Assembly (NCBI GenBank): GCA_013698395.1
Contig: JACCUZ010000431.1
Span: 1 to 10,398 of the forward strand
Direction: 5' to 3'
Length of the DNA stretch: 10,398 bases
From: Sporichthyaceae bacterium
Lineage (GTDB): Bacteria > Actinomycetota > Actinomycetes > JACCUZ01
Part shown: positions 1-7,220 of the stretch, piece after piece
Layout of the letters: the number at the start of each line of letters is the position of its first letter
Numbering within the stretch: position 1 is the first letter of the stretch
Translations under genes and position numbers: made by a program
Notes under the pieces: generated by a model
Told to the model about the DNA's origin: nothing
What the model saw: only the letters and a program-made list of their open reading frames with translations
The model's database searches: none

Positions 1-1129
1 CAGGGTCGGCACCGACGTGGGAGCACAAACCCGCCCGCTCCGCGTCGGACAGGTTCCGCGCCGTGGGTCCGCCCAGCTCACCGTCCGGCCCGACGAGGAC
101 GTACGCCAGACCGCGCGCCCCCCGGGCCTTCGCCCAGTCCTGCCAGCCGTCGAGCTCCTTGCGAGACTGCGCCGCGCCGCCGGGCATGACCACCGCGCCG
201 ACGTAGTCGGCCTGGAACACCCGGAACGGCGTCTCGGCGAAGAACTCGGTGCAGGCGACCAGCTCCTGTCCGAAGCGGAGGTCCGGCTTGTCGCTGCCGA
301 AACGGGCCATCGCCTCGGCGTACGTCATCCTCGGCACCGGCAGCGCCATCTCGTGCCCGACCAGCCGCCACAGTGCGCTCGTCACCGCCTCGGCGAGATC
401 GATGACGTCGTCCTGGTCGGCGAAGCTCAGCTCGATGTCGAGCTGGGTGAACTCCGGCTGCCGGTCCGCGCGGAAGTCCTCGTCGCGGTAGCAGCGGGCG
501 ATCTGGAAGTAGCGCTCCATTCCGGCCACCATCAGCAGCTGCTTGAACAGCTGGGGTGACTGCGGCAGGGCGTACCAGCTGCCCGGCTGCAGCCGGGCCG
601 GCACCAGGAAGTCGCGCGCCCCCTCCGGTGTCGAGCGCGTCAACGTCGGCGTCTCGATCTCGACGAAGTCCCGCGAGTGGAGCACCGCCCGCGCCACCCG
701 GCTCACCTCGCTGCGCAGCCGGATCGCCCGCGCCGGACCGGGCCTGCGGAGGTCGAGATAGCGGTGCCGCAGTCGGGCCTCCTCGCCCACCTCGACGTGA
801 TCGTCGATCTGGAACGGCAACGGAGCCGACTCGCTGAGCACGTCGACCGCCTTCGCCACGACCTCGACCTCTCCGGTCGGCAGGTTGGGGTTGGCGTTGC
901 CCTCCGGGCGCAGCGCCACGTCCCCGACCACCCGCAAGCAGAACTCGTTGCGCAGCCCGGCCGCCAGGTCCTCGTCGCGGATCACCACCTGCACGTGGCC
1001 GCTAGCGTCCCGCAGGTCGACGAACGCGACACCGCCGTGGTCGCGCCGGCGCGCGACCCAGCCGGCGAGGGTGACGGTCTCCCCGGCGTGGGGGGCGCGA
1101 AGGGAACCGGCGGTGTGAGTGCGGATCAC
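1..1129 (-). CDS. aspS: Aspartyl-tRNA synthetase, probably non-discriminating (N-terminal 376 residues; C-terminus beyond window)
   Basis: This class II aminoacyl-tRNA synthetase charges tRNA with aspartate in the cytoplasm. I translated the minus strand from the GTG at 1129. The product starts MIRTHTAG and contains an OB-fold anticodon-binding domain (about residues 1-105, with GWVARRRDHGG). Class II motif 1 is near FVEIETPTL (155-163). The flexible loop is RSTPEGARDF (165-174), followed by QSPQLFKQ (190-197). Motif 2 includes RCYRDEDFRADRQ (212-224) and EFTQLDIE. After about residue 280 the bacterial GAD insertion domain begins, and the gene then leaves the window, so motif 3 is not seen. 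The start overlaps the hisS stop as GTGA, with GAGAGG a few bases upstream, which implies translational coupling. His31 and Gly77 match the residues reported to mark non-discriminating AspRS, which also charges tRNA-Asn. The family is certain; the relaxed specificity is inferred. Confidence 0.96.
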   Translation of the reverse strand, partial: MIRTHTAGSLRAPHAGETVTLAGWVARRRDHGGVAFVDLRDASGHVQVVIRDEDLAAGLRNEFCLRVVGDVALRPEGNANPNLPTGEVEVVAKAVDVLSESAPLPFQIDDHVEVGEEARLRHRYLDLRRPGPARAIRLRSEVSRVARAVLHSRDFVEIETPTLTRSTPEGARDFLVPARLQPGSWYALPQSPQLFKQLLMVAGMERYFQIARCYRDEDFRADRQPEFTQLDIELSFADQDDVIDLAEAVTSALWRLVGHEMALPVPRMTYAEAMARFGSDKPDLRFGQELVACTEFFAETPFRVFQADYVGAVVMPGGAAQSRKELDGWQDWAKARGARGLAYVLVGPDGELGGPTARNLSDAERAGLCSHVGADP

Positions 1130-2493
1130 GGTGCGCCTCTCGACACGGTCGGGTGCAGGTCGTCGGCGGGCGGGACCCAGGCCGCGGGATGTGCGTCGAC
1201 CTGCTCACCGGAGCGGATGTCACGGACCTGGTGGCCGCCGTCGACCTGGGGAAACCAGACGAACGGGATGCCGCGCCGTTCGGCGTACCGGATCTGCTTG
1301 CCGTACTTCGCCGCGGCAGGCGAGGTCTCGGTGGCGATGCCGCGACGCCGGAGCTCTCCGGCGACTACGTCGACCGACGCCCGTGACGCCTCGTCGGGCA
1401 GGGCCACCAGCACGCAGGCCGGCGTGGACCGCGACGCGGTGAGCAAGCCACGTGCGAGCAGCGGAGCCAGTGCGCGGGTGACGCCGAGCGAGATCCCCAC
1501 CCCCGGGTACGTCGACCGACCGTCGCTGGCCAGCGCGTCGTAGCGCCCGCCCGAGCAGATGGAGCCCAGGTGCTCGAAGCCGGCCATCCGCGTCTCGTAC
1601 ACGGTGCCGGTGTAGTAGTCCAGACCCCGCGCGATGCGCAGCTCGGCGACGACGGAGAATTCTTCCGAGCGGAGGGCGGCGGTGCCCTGAAGGACCCGGC
1701 ACAGCTCGTCGACGCCTTCGTCGAGCAGTGGGTGGGAGACGCCGAGGCCGGCCACCTTTTTGGCCAGGTCGTCACCGTCCGCGGTCACCTCGGTGAGAGC
1801 AAGACAGGCCCGCGCCTGGTCCGGGGTGAGGCCGCACTCGTCGACGAGCAGCCGTCGGACCGAGTCAGGACCGAGCTTGTCCAGCTTGTCGACGGCCCGC
1901 ATCACCTCGGCGATGTCATCATCCGTGCCGTCTGCTCCGACGCCGATGCCGCGGTAGTAACCCTCGATCAGCCTGCGGCTGCTCACCTGCATCCGCACCG
2001 GCGGCAACGGCAGCCGCGCGAAGACCTCGGCCATCACCTGCGCGACTTCCACCTCGTGGTGGAAGGACAGCTCGTCCCGGCCGATGACATCGACGTCGGC
2101 CTGGGTGAACTCCCGGTAGCGGCCCTCCTGCGGCCGCTCCCCCCGCCAGGCCCGCTGGATCTGGTAGCGCCGGAACGGGAAGTCGAGGTGACCGGCGTGC
2201 TCGAGCACGTAGCGGGCCAGCGGCACCGTGAGATCGAAGTGCAGTCCGAGCGAACCTGCGGTCAGGTCGTCGGTGGTGTCCTCGCTCGCCTGCAGGCGCC
2301 GGAGGACGTACACCTCCTTGTCCGTCTCGCCCTTGCGCAGCAGCTGGTCGAGTGGCTCGACCGCGCGTGTCTCGACCGAGGCGAATCCGTGCAGCTCGAA
2401 GACCTCGCGCAGCACGTCGAGAACGTGCTGCTCGACGATCCGCTGACGCGGCAACCACTCGGGAAAGCCGCTCAGCGGCGCCGGTTTACTCAT
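1126..2493 (-). CDS. hisS: Histidyl-tRNA synthetase, eukaryote/archaeal-like type
   Basis: This enzyme attaches histidine to tRNA-His. The class II core is complete: LHFDLTVPLARY (84-95), motif 2 with ERPQEGRYREF (119-129), the histidine-binding segment RGLDYYTGTVYE with catalytic Arg289, SGGRYDAL (314-321), and motif 3 around GVGISLGVTR (331-340). A C-terminal anticodon-binding domain spans about 365-455. The usual bacterial RPEGTA signature is absent and is replaced by FDLTVP, as in eukaryotic and archaeal HisRS. The insertion domain carries VDKLDKLG (201-208), also typical of the eukaryotic enzyme. At 455 residues it is longer than the roughly 420 of ordinary bacterial HisRS. The ATG at 2493 lies 6 bp after the stop of the upstream metallo-hydrolase gene and has only a weak Shine-Dalgarno sequence, so it is probably translated by coupling. 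Its TGA overlaps the aspS start. The function is clear; the evolutionary type is inferred from motifs. Confidence 0.96.
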   Translation of the reverse strand: MSKPAPLSGFPEWLPRQRIVEQHVLDVLREVFELHGFASVETRAVEPLDQLLRKGETDKEVYVLRRLQASEDTTDDLTAGSLGLHFDLTVPLARYVLEHAGHLDFPFRRYQIQRAWRGERPQEGRYREFTQADVDVIGRDELSFHHEVEVAQVMAEVFARLPLPPVRMQVSSRRLIEGYYRGIGVGADGTDDDIAEVMRAVDKLDKLGPDSVRRLLVDECGLTPDQARACLALTEVTADGDDLAKKVAGLGVSHPLLDEGVDELCRVLQGTAALRSEEFSVVAELRIARGLDYYTGTVYETRMAGFEHLGSICSGGRYDALASDGRSTYPGVGISLGVTRALAPLLARGLLTASRSTPACVLVALPDEASRASVDVVAGELRRRGIATETSPAAAKYGKQIRYAERRGIPFVWFPQVDGGHQVRDIRSGEQVDAHPAAWVPPADDLHPTVSRGAP

Positions 2494-2499
2494 CAGCAG

Positions 2500-3189
2500 T
2501 CAGAGACCCCGCGCGGGAGCCGCCGCGAGGTTGCGCAGGAACGGGTTGGTCGCGCGTTCCCGGCCGACCGTCGTCTCGGGGCCGTGGCCGGGCAGCACGA
2601 CGACGTCGTCGTCCAGCGTGAGCACGGTGCGCGCGAGGCTCGCCATCATCTGGGCAGTGTCACCGCCGGGCAGGTCCGTACGTCCGATGGAGCCGGCGAA
2701 GAGCAGGTCCCCGCTGAGCATCACCTCCGGATCCGCCTCGGCGCGCGGCAACCGGAACGCCACCGAGCCGGGCGTGTGGCCCGGCGCGTGGTCGACTGTG
2801 ATCTGGAGGCCGGCGAGGTTGAGAGGCTCGCCGTCGTTGAGCGGCCGGACGTCATCGGGTTCGGACCACTGCAACCGCCCACCGAAGAGCGCCGCTGTGT
2901 CCGCCGAGACGCCGCTCAGCGGGTCGGCGAGCATGTGGTCGTCGCCGGGATGGAGGTACGCGGGGATGCCGCGCGCGCCACACACGGGGGTGACCGAGAA
3001 CGTGTGGTCGAGGTGGCCATGGGTGAGCAGCACGGCCACCGGCTGCAATCGGTGCTCGCGTAGCACCTCGTCGAGCTGGTCGACCACGTCGATGCCAGGG
3101 TCCACCACGACGGCCTGCTCCCCAGGACCGGGCGCCACGACGTAGCAGTTGGTGCCGAACGCAGCGGCGGGGAAGCCGGTGATGAGCAC
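2500..3189 (-). CDS. Metallo-beta-lactamase-fold hydrolase, glyoxalase II-like (Rv2581c-type)
   Basis: This is a metal-dependent hydrolase of the metallo-beta-lactamase fold, about 229 residues, probably cytoplasmic. The binuclear metal site is visible: THGHLDH (56-62), HAPGHT with His138, SGDLLF with Asp161, and LPGHG with His202. The opening LITGFPAAAFGTNCYVV and the closing NPFLRNL match the actinobacterial family of M. tuberculosis Rv2581c, annotated as glyoxalase II-like. The true substrate, possibly S-lactoylglutathione-like or mycothiol thioesters, is not shown by the sequence. I chose the GTG at 3189 because GAAAGG lies five bases before it and the conserved family N-terminus starts there. 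The frame stays open upstream to 3255, but that extension is Pro/Arg/Cys-rich and unlike the family. The gene heads a run with hisS (6-bp gap) and aspS and is divergent from the cyclophilin gene. The same neighbours occur in mycobacteria. Confidence 0.9.
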   Translation of the reverse strand: MLITGFPAAAFGTNCYVVAPGPGEQAVVVDPGIDVVDQLDEVLREHRLQPVAVLLTHGHLDHTFSVTPVCGARGIPAYLHPGDDHMLADPLSGVSADTAALFGGRLQWSEPDDVRPLNDGEPLNLAGLQITVDHAPGHTPGSVAFRLPRAEADPEVMLSGDLLFAGSIGRTDLPGGDTAQMMASLARTVLTLDDDVVVLPGHGPETTVGRERATNPFLRNLAAAPARGL

Positions 3190-3194
3190 GAGCA

Positions 3195-3200
3195 CCTTTC
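3195..3200 (-). promoter_or_regulatory. Ribosome binding site deciding the metallo-hydrolase start
   Basis: On the minus strand this reads GAAAGG, five bases before the GTG at 3189. A second in-frame GTG at 3195 overlaps this site and so is unlikely to be the start. The site favours the 229-residue protein over the 251-residue reading that begins at 3255. Confidence 0.6.
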
Positions 3201-3238
3201 GGTCACGCGGACGAACAGGGGTGGGACAGCAGGGATCG

Positions 3239-3244
3239 AGCCTA
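3239..3244 (-). promoter_or_regulatory. Candidate -10 box for the metallo-hydrolase-hisS-aspS operon
   Basis: The minus strand reads TAGGCT, which fits the actinobacterial TAnnnT form of the -10 box. It sits 49 bases before the chosen GTG, which would give a leader of about 40 bases. No convincing -35 hexamer lies at 16-18 bases, which is common in high-GC actinobacteria. The call rests on the motif and on its place in a divergent intergenic region. Confidence 0.35.
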
Positions 3245-3300
3245 CCGGCGGCCATCGCGGCCTCGCGAACGCGTTGTGCCGGAGCAGCGACCCGCCCTCC

Positions 3301-3306
3301 TAGACT
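3301..3306 (+). promoter_or_regulatory. Candidate -10 box for the cyclophilin-DUF349 operon
   Basis: The plus strand reads TAGACT, a good TAnnnT -10 hexamer, 56 bases before the GTG at 3363. A TTGTGC at 3274-3279 resembles a -35 box, but the 21-base spacer is too long for a standard promoter, so I do not claim it. The same hexamer appears before relA on the other strand. Confidence 0.35.
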
Positions 3307-3347
3307 GGGCGGCCGGACGGATCAGCGACAAGGGACGACGAGGGAAC

Positions 3348-3354
3348 AGGAGGG
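3348..3354 (+). promoter_or_regulatory. Ribosome binding site deciding the cyclophilin start
   Basis: AGGAGGG is a near-perfect Shine-Dalgarno sequence, eight bases before the GTG at 3363. The frame is open further upstream, to a GTG at 3276, but that start would lie before the candidate -10 box at 3301. The 3363 start is therefore preferred. Confidence 0.7.
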
Positions 3355-3362
3355 CCAGGCGG

Positions 3363-4214
<852 letters not shown>

Positions 4215-4215
4215 G

Positions 4216-5664
4216 GTGAGCGAGCAGCTCGCGTCGCCGCCGTCACCGACTGGTGAGGTGCCGGCGGCACCGCTGCCGGACGCCGACCCGGGAATTCCGG
4301 CGCCCGAACCGGTTACCCCGGCGCCCGAGCCGGTTACCCCGGCGCCCGAACCGGCGACCCCGGCGCCCGAACCGGCGACCCCGGCGCCGGTTCCCGCGTC
4401 AGCTTCGCCTGCTTCGGCGACCCAGCCCGCTCCGACTTCTGACCCGGCCGAGTGGGGCCGGGTCGGCGACGACGGGACCGTCTACGTCCGTACCCCGGAC
4501 GGGGAACGCCCAGTGGGGTCCTATCCCGGCGCGGAGCCGGCCGACGCGCTGGCCTATTTCGGACGCAAGTTCGACGAGATAGTCGGACAGGTGCAGCTCC
4601 TTGAGCAGCGCGTCGCGGCGGGCGGAGTGAGCCTGCAGGACGCTGGCACCTTGATCGACCAGCTGCGCACAGCGGTCACGGACGCCCACGCTGTCGGCGA
4701 CCTTGCAGCGCTGCTCACCCGTCTGGACGCGCTCACCGACGCTGTCGCCCAGCGCCGGGCTCGGCGAGAGGCCGAGCGGGTCAAAGCACGCGAACGGGCG
4801 ACCGCCCTCAAGGAGCGCATCGTCGCCGAGGCCGAGTTGCTCTCGACCTCACAGCAGTGGAAGCAGACCGGGGACCGGCTGCGCGCCCTGCTCGATGAGT
4901 GGAAGGCGGCCCCGCGGCTGGACCGCAAAGGTGACGACGCACTGTGGAAGCGGTTCAGCGCCGCGCGGACGACGTTCGACAAGCACCGGCGTGCCCACTT
5001 CGCCCAGCTCGACGAGCAGCGCGGCGAGGCAGCGGTCGGTAAGGAGAAGATCGTCAAGGAGGCGGAAGGGCTGGCGGGCTCCAAGGAGTGGGGCGAGACG
5101 GCCAAGAGGTTCCGCGACCTCATGGCGCAGTGGAAGGCGTCCGGCCGCGCGCGGCGCGACGTCGAGGACGACCTCTGGGCCCGGTTCCGAGCGGCGCAGG
5201 ACACCTTTTTCGAGGCACGCAATGCCGTCTTGTCTGCGCGCGACGCCGACCTCTCCGAGAACCTCGACAAGAAGCGCGCGCTGCTCGCCCAGGCCGAGGG
5301 GGTCCTTCCGGTCACCGACCACAGGTCGGCCCGTTCCGTGCTGCGGTCGATCCACGAGAAGTGGGAGGCGGTCGGCCACGTCCCGCGCGGCGACCGGGAC
5401 GCGATCGAGGGTCGGCTGCGCAAGGTCGACGAGGCGGTGCGCGCCGCCGAGGACTCCGCATGGGCGAAGACCAACCCGGAAGCCCGGGCCCGCGCAGAGG
5501 CAACCGTCGCCCAGTTGCAGTCCAGCATTGCCGGGCTCGACAGGGACGCGGCGGCGGCGCGGGTCGCCGGGAACGAGAAGAAGGCCGCCCAGGCCACCGA
5601 GGCGGCCGACGCCCGCCGTTCCTGGCTGGCCGAGGCCGAGAAGACCCTCGCCGAATTCAGCTGA
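4216..5664 (+). CDS. DUF349 helical-repeat protein with Pro/Ala/Glu-rich N-terminus
   Basis: This is a 482-residue protein of the DUF349 family. Its biochemical role is unknown to me. Residues 1-76 are low-complexity and include PAPEPVT/PAPEPAT heptad repeats (28-55). Residues 79-118 form a small domain (WGRVGDDGTVYVRTPDGE). From about 120 on, the protein is nearly all charged helix. Three DUF349 units can be read: about 198-269, 276-349 and 352-417. The first two share a spaced pattern of W, EWK or QWK, LW-RF, A and F. The third is more diverged and keeps KWEAVG. A further helical tail (420-482) is probably coiled coil. There is no signal peptide or membrane segment, so it is likely cytoplasmic. 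GTG at 4216 follows the cyclophilin stop by one base, with only a weak Shine-Dalgarno sequence, which suggests coupled translation. A nucleic-acid-binding or scaffold role is possible but is speculation. Confidence 0.88.
   Translation: MSEQLASPPSPTGEVPAAPLPDADPGIPAPEPVTPAPEPVTPAPEPATPAPEPATPAPVPASASPASATQPAPTSDPAEWGRVGDDGTVYVRTPDGERPVGSYPGAEPADALAYFGRKFDEIVGQVQLLEQRVAAGGVSLQDAGTLIDQLRTAVTDAHAVGDLAALLTRLDALTDAVAQRRARREAERVKARERATALKERIVAEAELLSTSQQWKQTGDRLRALLDEWKAAPRLDRKGDDALWKRFSAARTTFDKHRRAHFAQLDEQRGEAAVGKEKIVKEAEGLAGSKEWGETAKRFRDLMAQWKASGRARRDVEDDLWARFRAAQDTFFEARNAVLSARDADLSENLDKKRALLAQAEGVLPVTDHRSARSVLRSIHEKWEAVGHVPRGDRDAIEGRLRKVDEAVRAAEDSAWAKTNPEARARAEATVAQLQSSIAGLDRDAAAARVAGNEKKAAQATEAADARRSWLAEAEKTLAEFS
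4297..4401 (+). repeat. 21-bp tandem repeat inside the DUF349 gene
   Basis: Four 21-bp units in a row (4297-4317, 4318-4338, 4339-4359, 4360-4380) encode PAPEPVT, PAPEPVT, PAPEPAT and PAPEPAT. A fifth, degenerate unit (4381-4401) encodes PAPVPAS. Units 3 and 4 are identical. Unit 1 differs from unit 2 by one base, at a synonymous codon, and units 2 and 3 differ where GTT becomes GCG. The 21-bp period keeps the frame, so copy number could change by slippage without breaking the gene. Confidence 0.9.
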
Positions 5665-5698
5665 CGCGCGGCCTCGCGGCGTTGCGGGCTGCAGCGGG

Positions 5699-7195
5699 TC
5701 AGTGGGACGTCGGGAAGCTCAGGCCGGCGCCGCTGGCGTCGGTCGGTTGCGGCCAGCGGCTGGTGACCACCTTGGCCTGCGTGTAGAAGCCGACACCTTC
5801 CGGACCGTGTACGTGCCGATCGCCGAACAGCGAGTCCTTCCACCCCCCGAAGGAGTGGAAGGCCATCGGCACCGGGATGGGGACGTTGACCCCGATCATC
5901 CCGGCGGTCACCCGGCGCTGGAAGACCCGGGCCGCCTGGCCGCTCGAGGTGAAGATGGCCGTGCCGTTGCCGTAGGGGTTCGCGTTGACCAGGTCGATCG
6001 CCTCGTCCGCCGTCCCAGCGCGCAGCACCACCAGCACGGGACCGAAGATCTCGTCGGTGTAGATGTCCATGTCCGGAGTCACGTGGTCGAACAGGCTCGG
6101 GCCGACGAAGAAGCCGTCCTCGTGCCCCTCGACCTGAGCACCGCGGCCGTCCACGACCAACCGCGCCCCGGCGTCTGCTCCTCGGGTGATGTAGCCGGTG
6201 ACGCGTTCCTGAGCCTCGCGGGTCACGACCGGGCCGAGATCGGAGGACTTCTCCGACCCGGGTCCGAGCCGCAGCGCCTCGGTCAGTGACTGCAGCTTGT
6301 CGACCAACCGGTCGCCGGCGTCGCCCACGGCGACCACCGCTGAGATCGCCATGCAGCGCTGGCCCGCGGATCCGTAACCGGCCGCGACCAGGTGCTCCGC
6401 CGTGAAGTCGAGGTCGGCATCGGGCAGCACCACGGCGTGGTTCTTCGCGCCGCCCAGAGCCTGCACGCGCTTGCCGGACGATGTCCCGCGTTCGTAGATG
6501 TAGCGCGCGATCGGCGTGGACCCCACGAAGGACACAGCGGCGATCTCGGGATGGTCGAGGATGGCGTCGACCGCGACCTTGTCCCCGTGTACGACGTTGT
6601 AGACCCCGTCCGGGAGCCCGGCATCGGCGTAGAGCGCGGCGACGAAGTTCGACACCGAAGGGTCGCGCTCGCTCGGCTTGAGGACGAAAGCGTTACCCGT
6701 CGCGATGGCGACCGGGTGCATCCACATGGGCACCATGACCGGGAAGTTGAACGGCGTGATGCCCGCCACCACCCCCAGCGGTTGACGGAAGGAGAAGGAG
6801 TCCACGTCGGTGGACACCTGCTCGGAGAACTCGCCCTTGAGCAGCTGCGGCACGCCGCACGCGAACTCGACCACCTCCAGGCCGCGAGCCACCTCGCCCG
6901 ACGCGTCGGCCACGACCTTGCCGTGCTCGGCGGAGATCATGCGCGCAAGCTCGCCACTGTGCCGCTCGACCAGCTCGCGGAAAGCGAACAGAATCTTGGA
7001 TCGGCGTACGACGGAGACCTCGCGCCAGTCGTCGAAGGCCTTGCTGGCCGCCTGGACCGCCGCGTCGACGTCGGCGGCCTCCGCCAGCATCACCTCAGCC
7101 TGTTGCGCACCGGTGGCCGGGTCCCACACCGGCGCGCTCCGGGTGGAGGAGCCGGCCGTCTCCGTGCCGCCGATCCAGTGCTCGATCCTGCGCAT
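5699..7195 (-). CDS. mmsA: CoA-acylating methylmalonate-semialdehyde dehydrogenase
   Basis: This NAD-dependent aldehyde dehydrogenase converts methylmalonate semialdehyde (valine route) to propionyl-CoA, or malonate semialdehyde to acetyl-CoA, with loss of CO2. The 498 residues match the family length. Asn150 (TPFNFPV) is the oxyanion residue and Cys281 (GQRCMAIS) the nucleophile. The general-base Glu of hydrolytic aldehyde dehydrogenases (ELGG) is replaced, reading ALGGAKNH (246-253), as expected for a CoA-acylating enzyme. Arg104 and Arg280 sit where substrate-carboxylate-binding arginines are reported in this family. The tail PIPVPMAFHSFGGWKDS is typical of MmsA. ATG at 7195 has AGGAGAG five bases upstream (7201-7207). 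The gene lies 25 bp after relA on the same strand and may be read through from it. No partner such as a 3-hydroxyisobutyrate dehydrogenase, aminotransferase or iol gene is in view. Which semialdehyde is used cannot be told from this sequence. Confidence 0.94.
   Translation of the reverse strand: MRRIEHWIGGTETAGSSTRSAPVWDPATGAQQAEVMLAEAADVDAAVQAASKAFDDWREVSVVRRSKILFAFRELVERHSGELARMISAEHGKVVADASGEVARGLEVVEFACGVPQLLKGEFSEQVSTDVDSFSFRQPLGVVAGITPFNFPVMVPMWMHPVAIATGNAFVLKPSERDPSVSNFVAALYADAGLPDGVYNVVHGDKVAVDAILDHPEIAAVSFVGSTPIARYIYERGTSSGKRVQALGGAKNHAVVLPDADLDFTAEHLVAAGYGSAGQRCMAISAVVAVGDAGDRLVDKLQSLTEALRLGPGSEKSSDLGPVVTREAQERVTGYITRGADAGARLVVDGRGAQVEGHEDGFFVGPSLFDHVTPDMDIYTDEIFGPVLVVLRAGTADEAIDLVNANPYGNGTAIFTSSGQAARVFQRRVTAGMIGVNVPIPVPMAFHSFGGWKDSLFGDRHVHGPEGVGFYTQAKVVTSRWPQPTDASGAGLSFPTSH
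5729..5760 (+). terminator. Candidate hairpin terminator for the cyclophilin-DUF349 transcript
   Basis: Perfect 9-bp inverted arms (GCCGCTGGC at 5729-5737, GCCAGCGGC at 5752-5760) flank a 14-base loop, 64 bases after the DUF349 stop. No T-run follows, so it is not a classical intrinsic terminator. It lies inside the 3' end of mmsA. The 34-bp gap between the two convergent stops holds no better stem. It could arise by chance in GC-rich DNA. Confidence 0.25.
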
Positions 7196-7200
7196 GGCAG

Positions 7201-7207
7201 CTCTCCT
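7201..7207 (-). promoter_or_regulatory. Ribosome binding site of mmsA
   Basis: The minus strand reads AGGAGAG, five bases before the mmsA ATG, within the 25-bp relA-mmsA gap. This strong site supports the ATG at 7195 as start and independent ribosome loading. No promoter fits in the gap itself, so transcription would have to come from relA or from inside its 3' end. Confidence 0.7.
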
Positions 7208-7220
7208 GTCAGAAGGATGG

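Noticed and set aside
1570..3063. Plus-strand open frame of 497 codons across hisS and the metallo-hydrolase gene.
   Set aside because: It spans the boundary of two well-supported minus-strand genes, has no family signature and shows the composition of an antisense shadow.
3190..3255. N-terminal extension of the metallo-hydrolase to a start at 3255.
   Set aside because: The extra 22 residues are Pro/Arg/Cys-rich, the extension reads through the candidate -10 box, and the family N-terminus with a Shine-Dalgarno sequence begins at 3189.
3276..3362. N-terminal extension of the cyclophilin to a start at 3276.
   Set aside because: A strong AGGAGGG precedes the GTG at 3363, and the upstream part would place the start before the candidate -10 box. 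Family members begin near the basic segment.
5665..5698. Possible intrinsic terminator in the DUF349/mmsA gap.
   Set aside because: I could find no stem longer than about five base pairs and no T-run within these 34 bases.
4554..5843. Minus-strand open frame of 429 codons opposite the DUF349 gene.
   Set aside because: It is Ser/Arg/Ala-rich low-complexity sequence. The plus-strand frame has clear repeated DUF349 units and natural helix composition.
4703..6289. Plus-strand open frame of 528 codons overlapping the DUF349 and mmsA genes.
   Set aside because: It is a shifted frame of the DUF349 gene running into antisense mmsA. It is Arg/Pro/Ser-rich and matches no domain.
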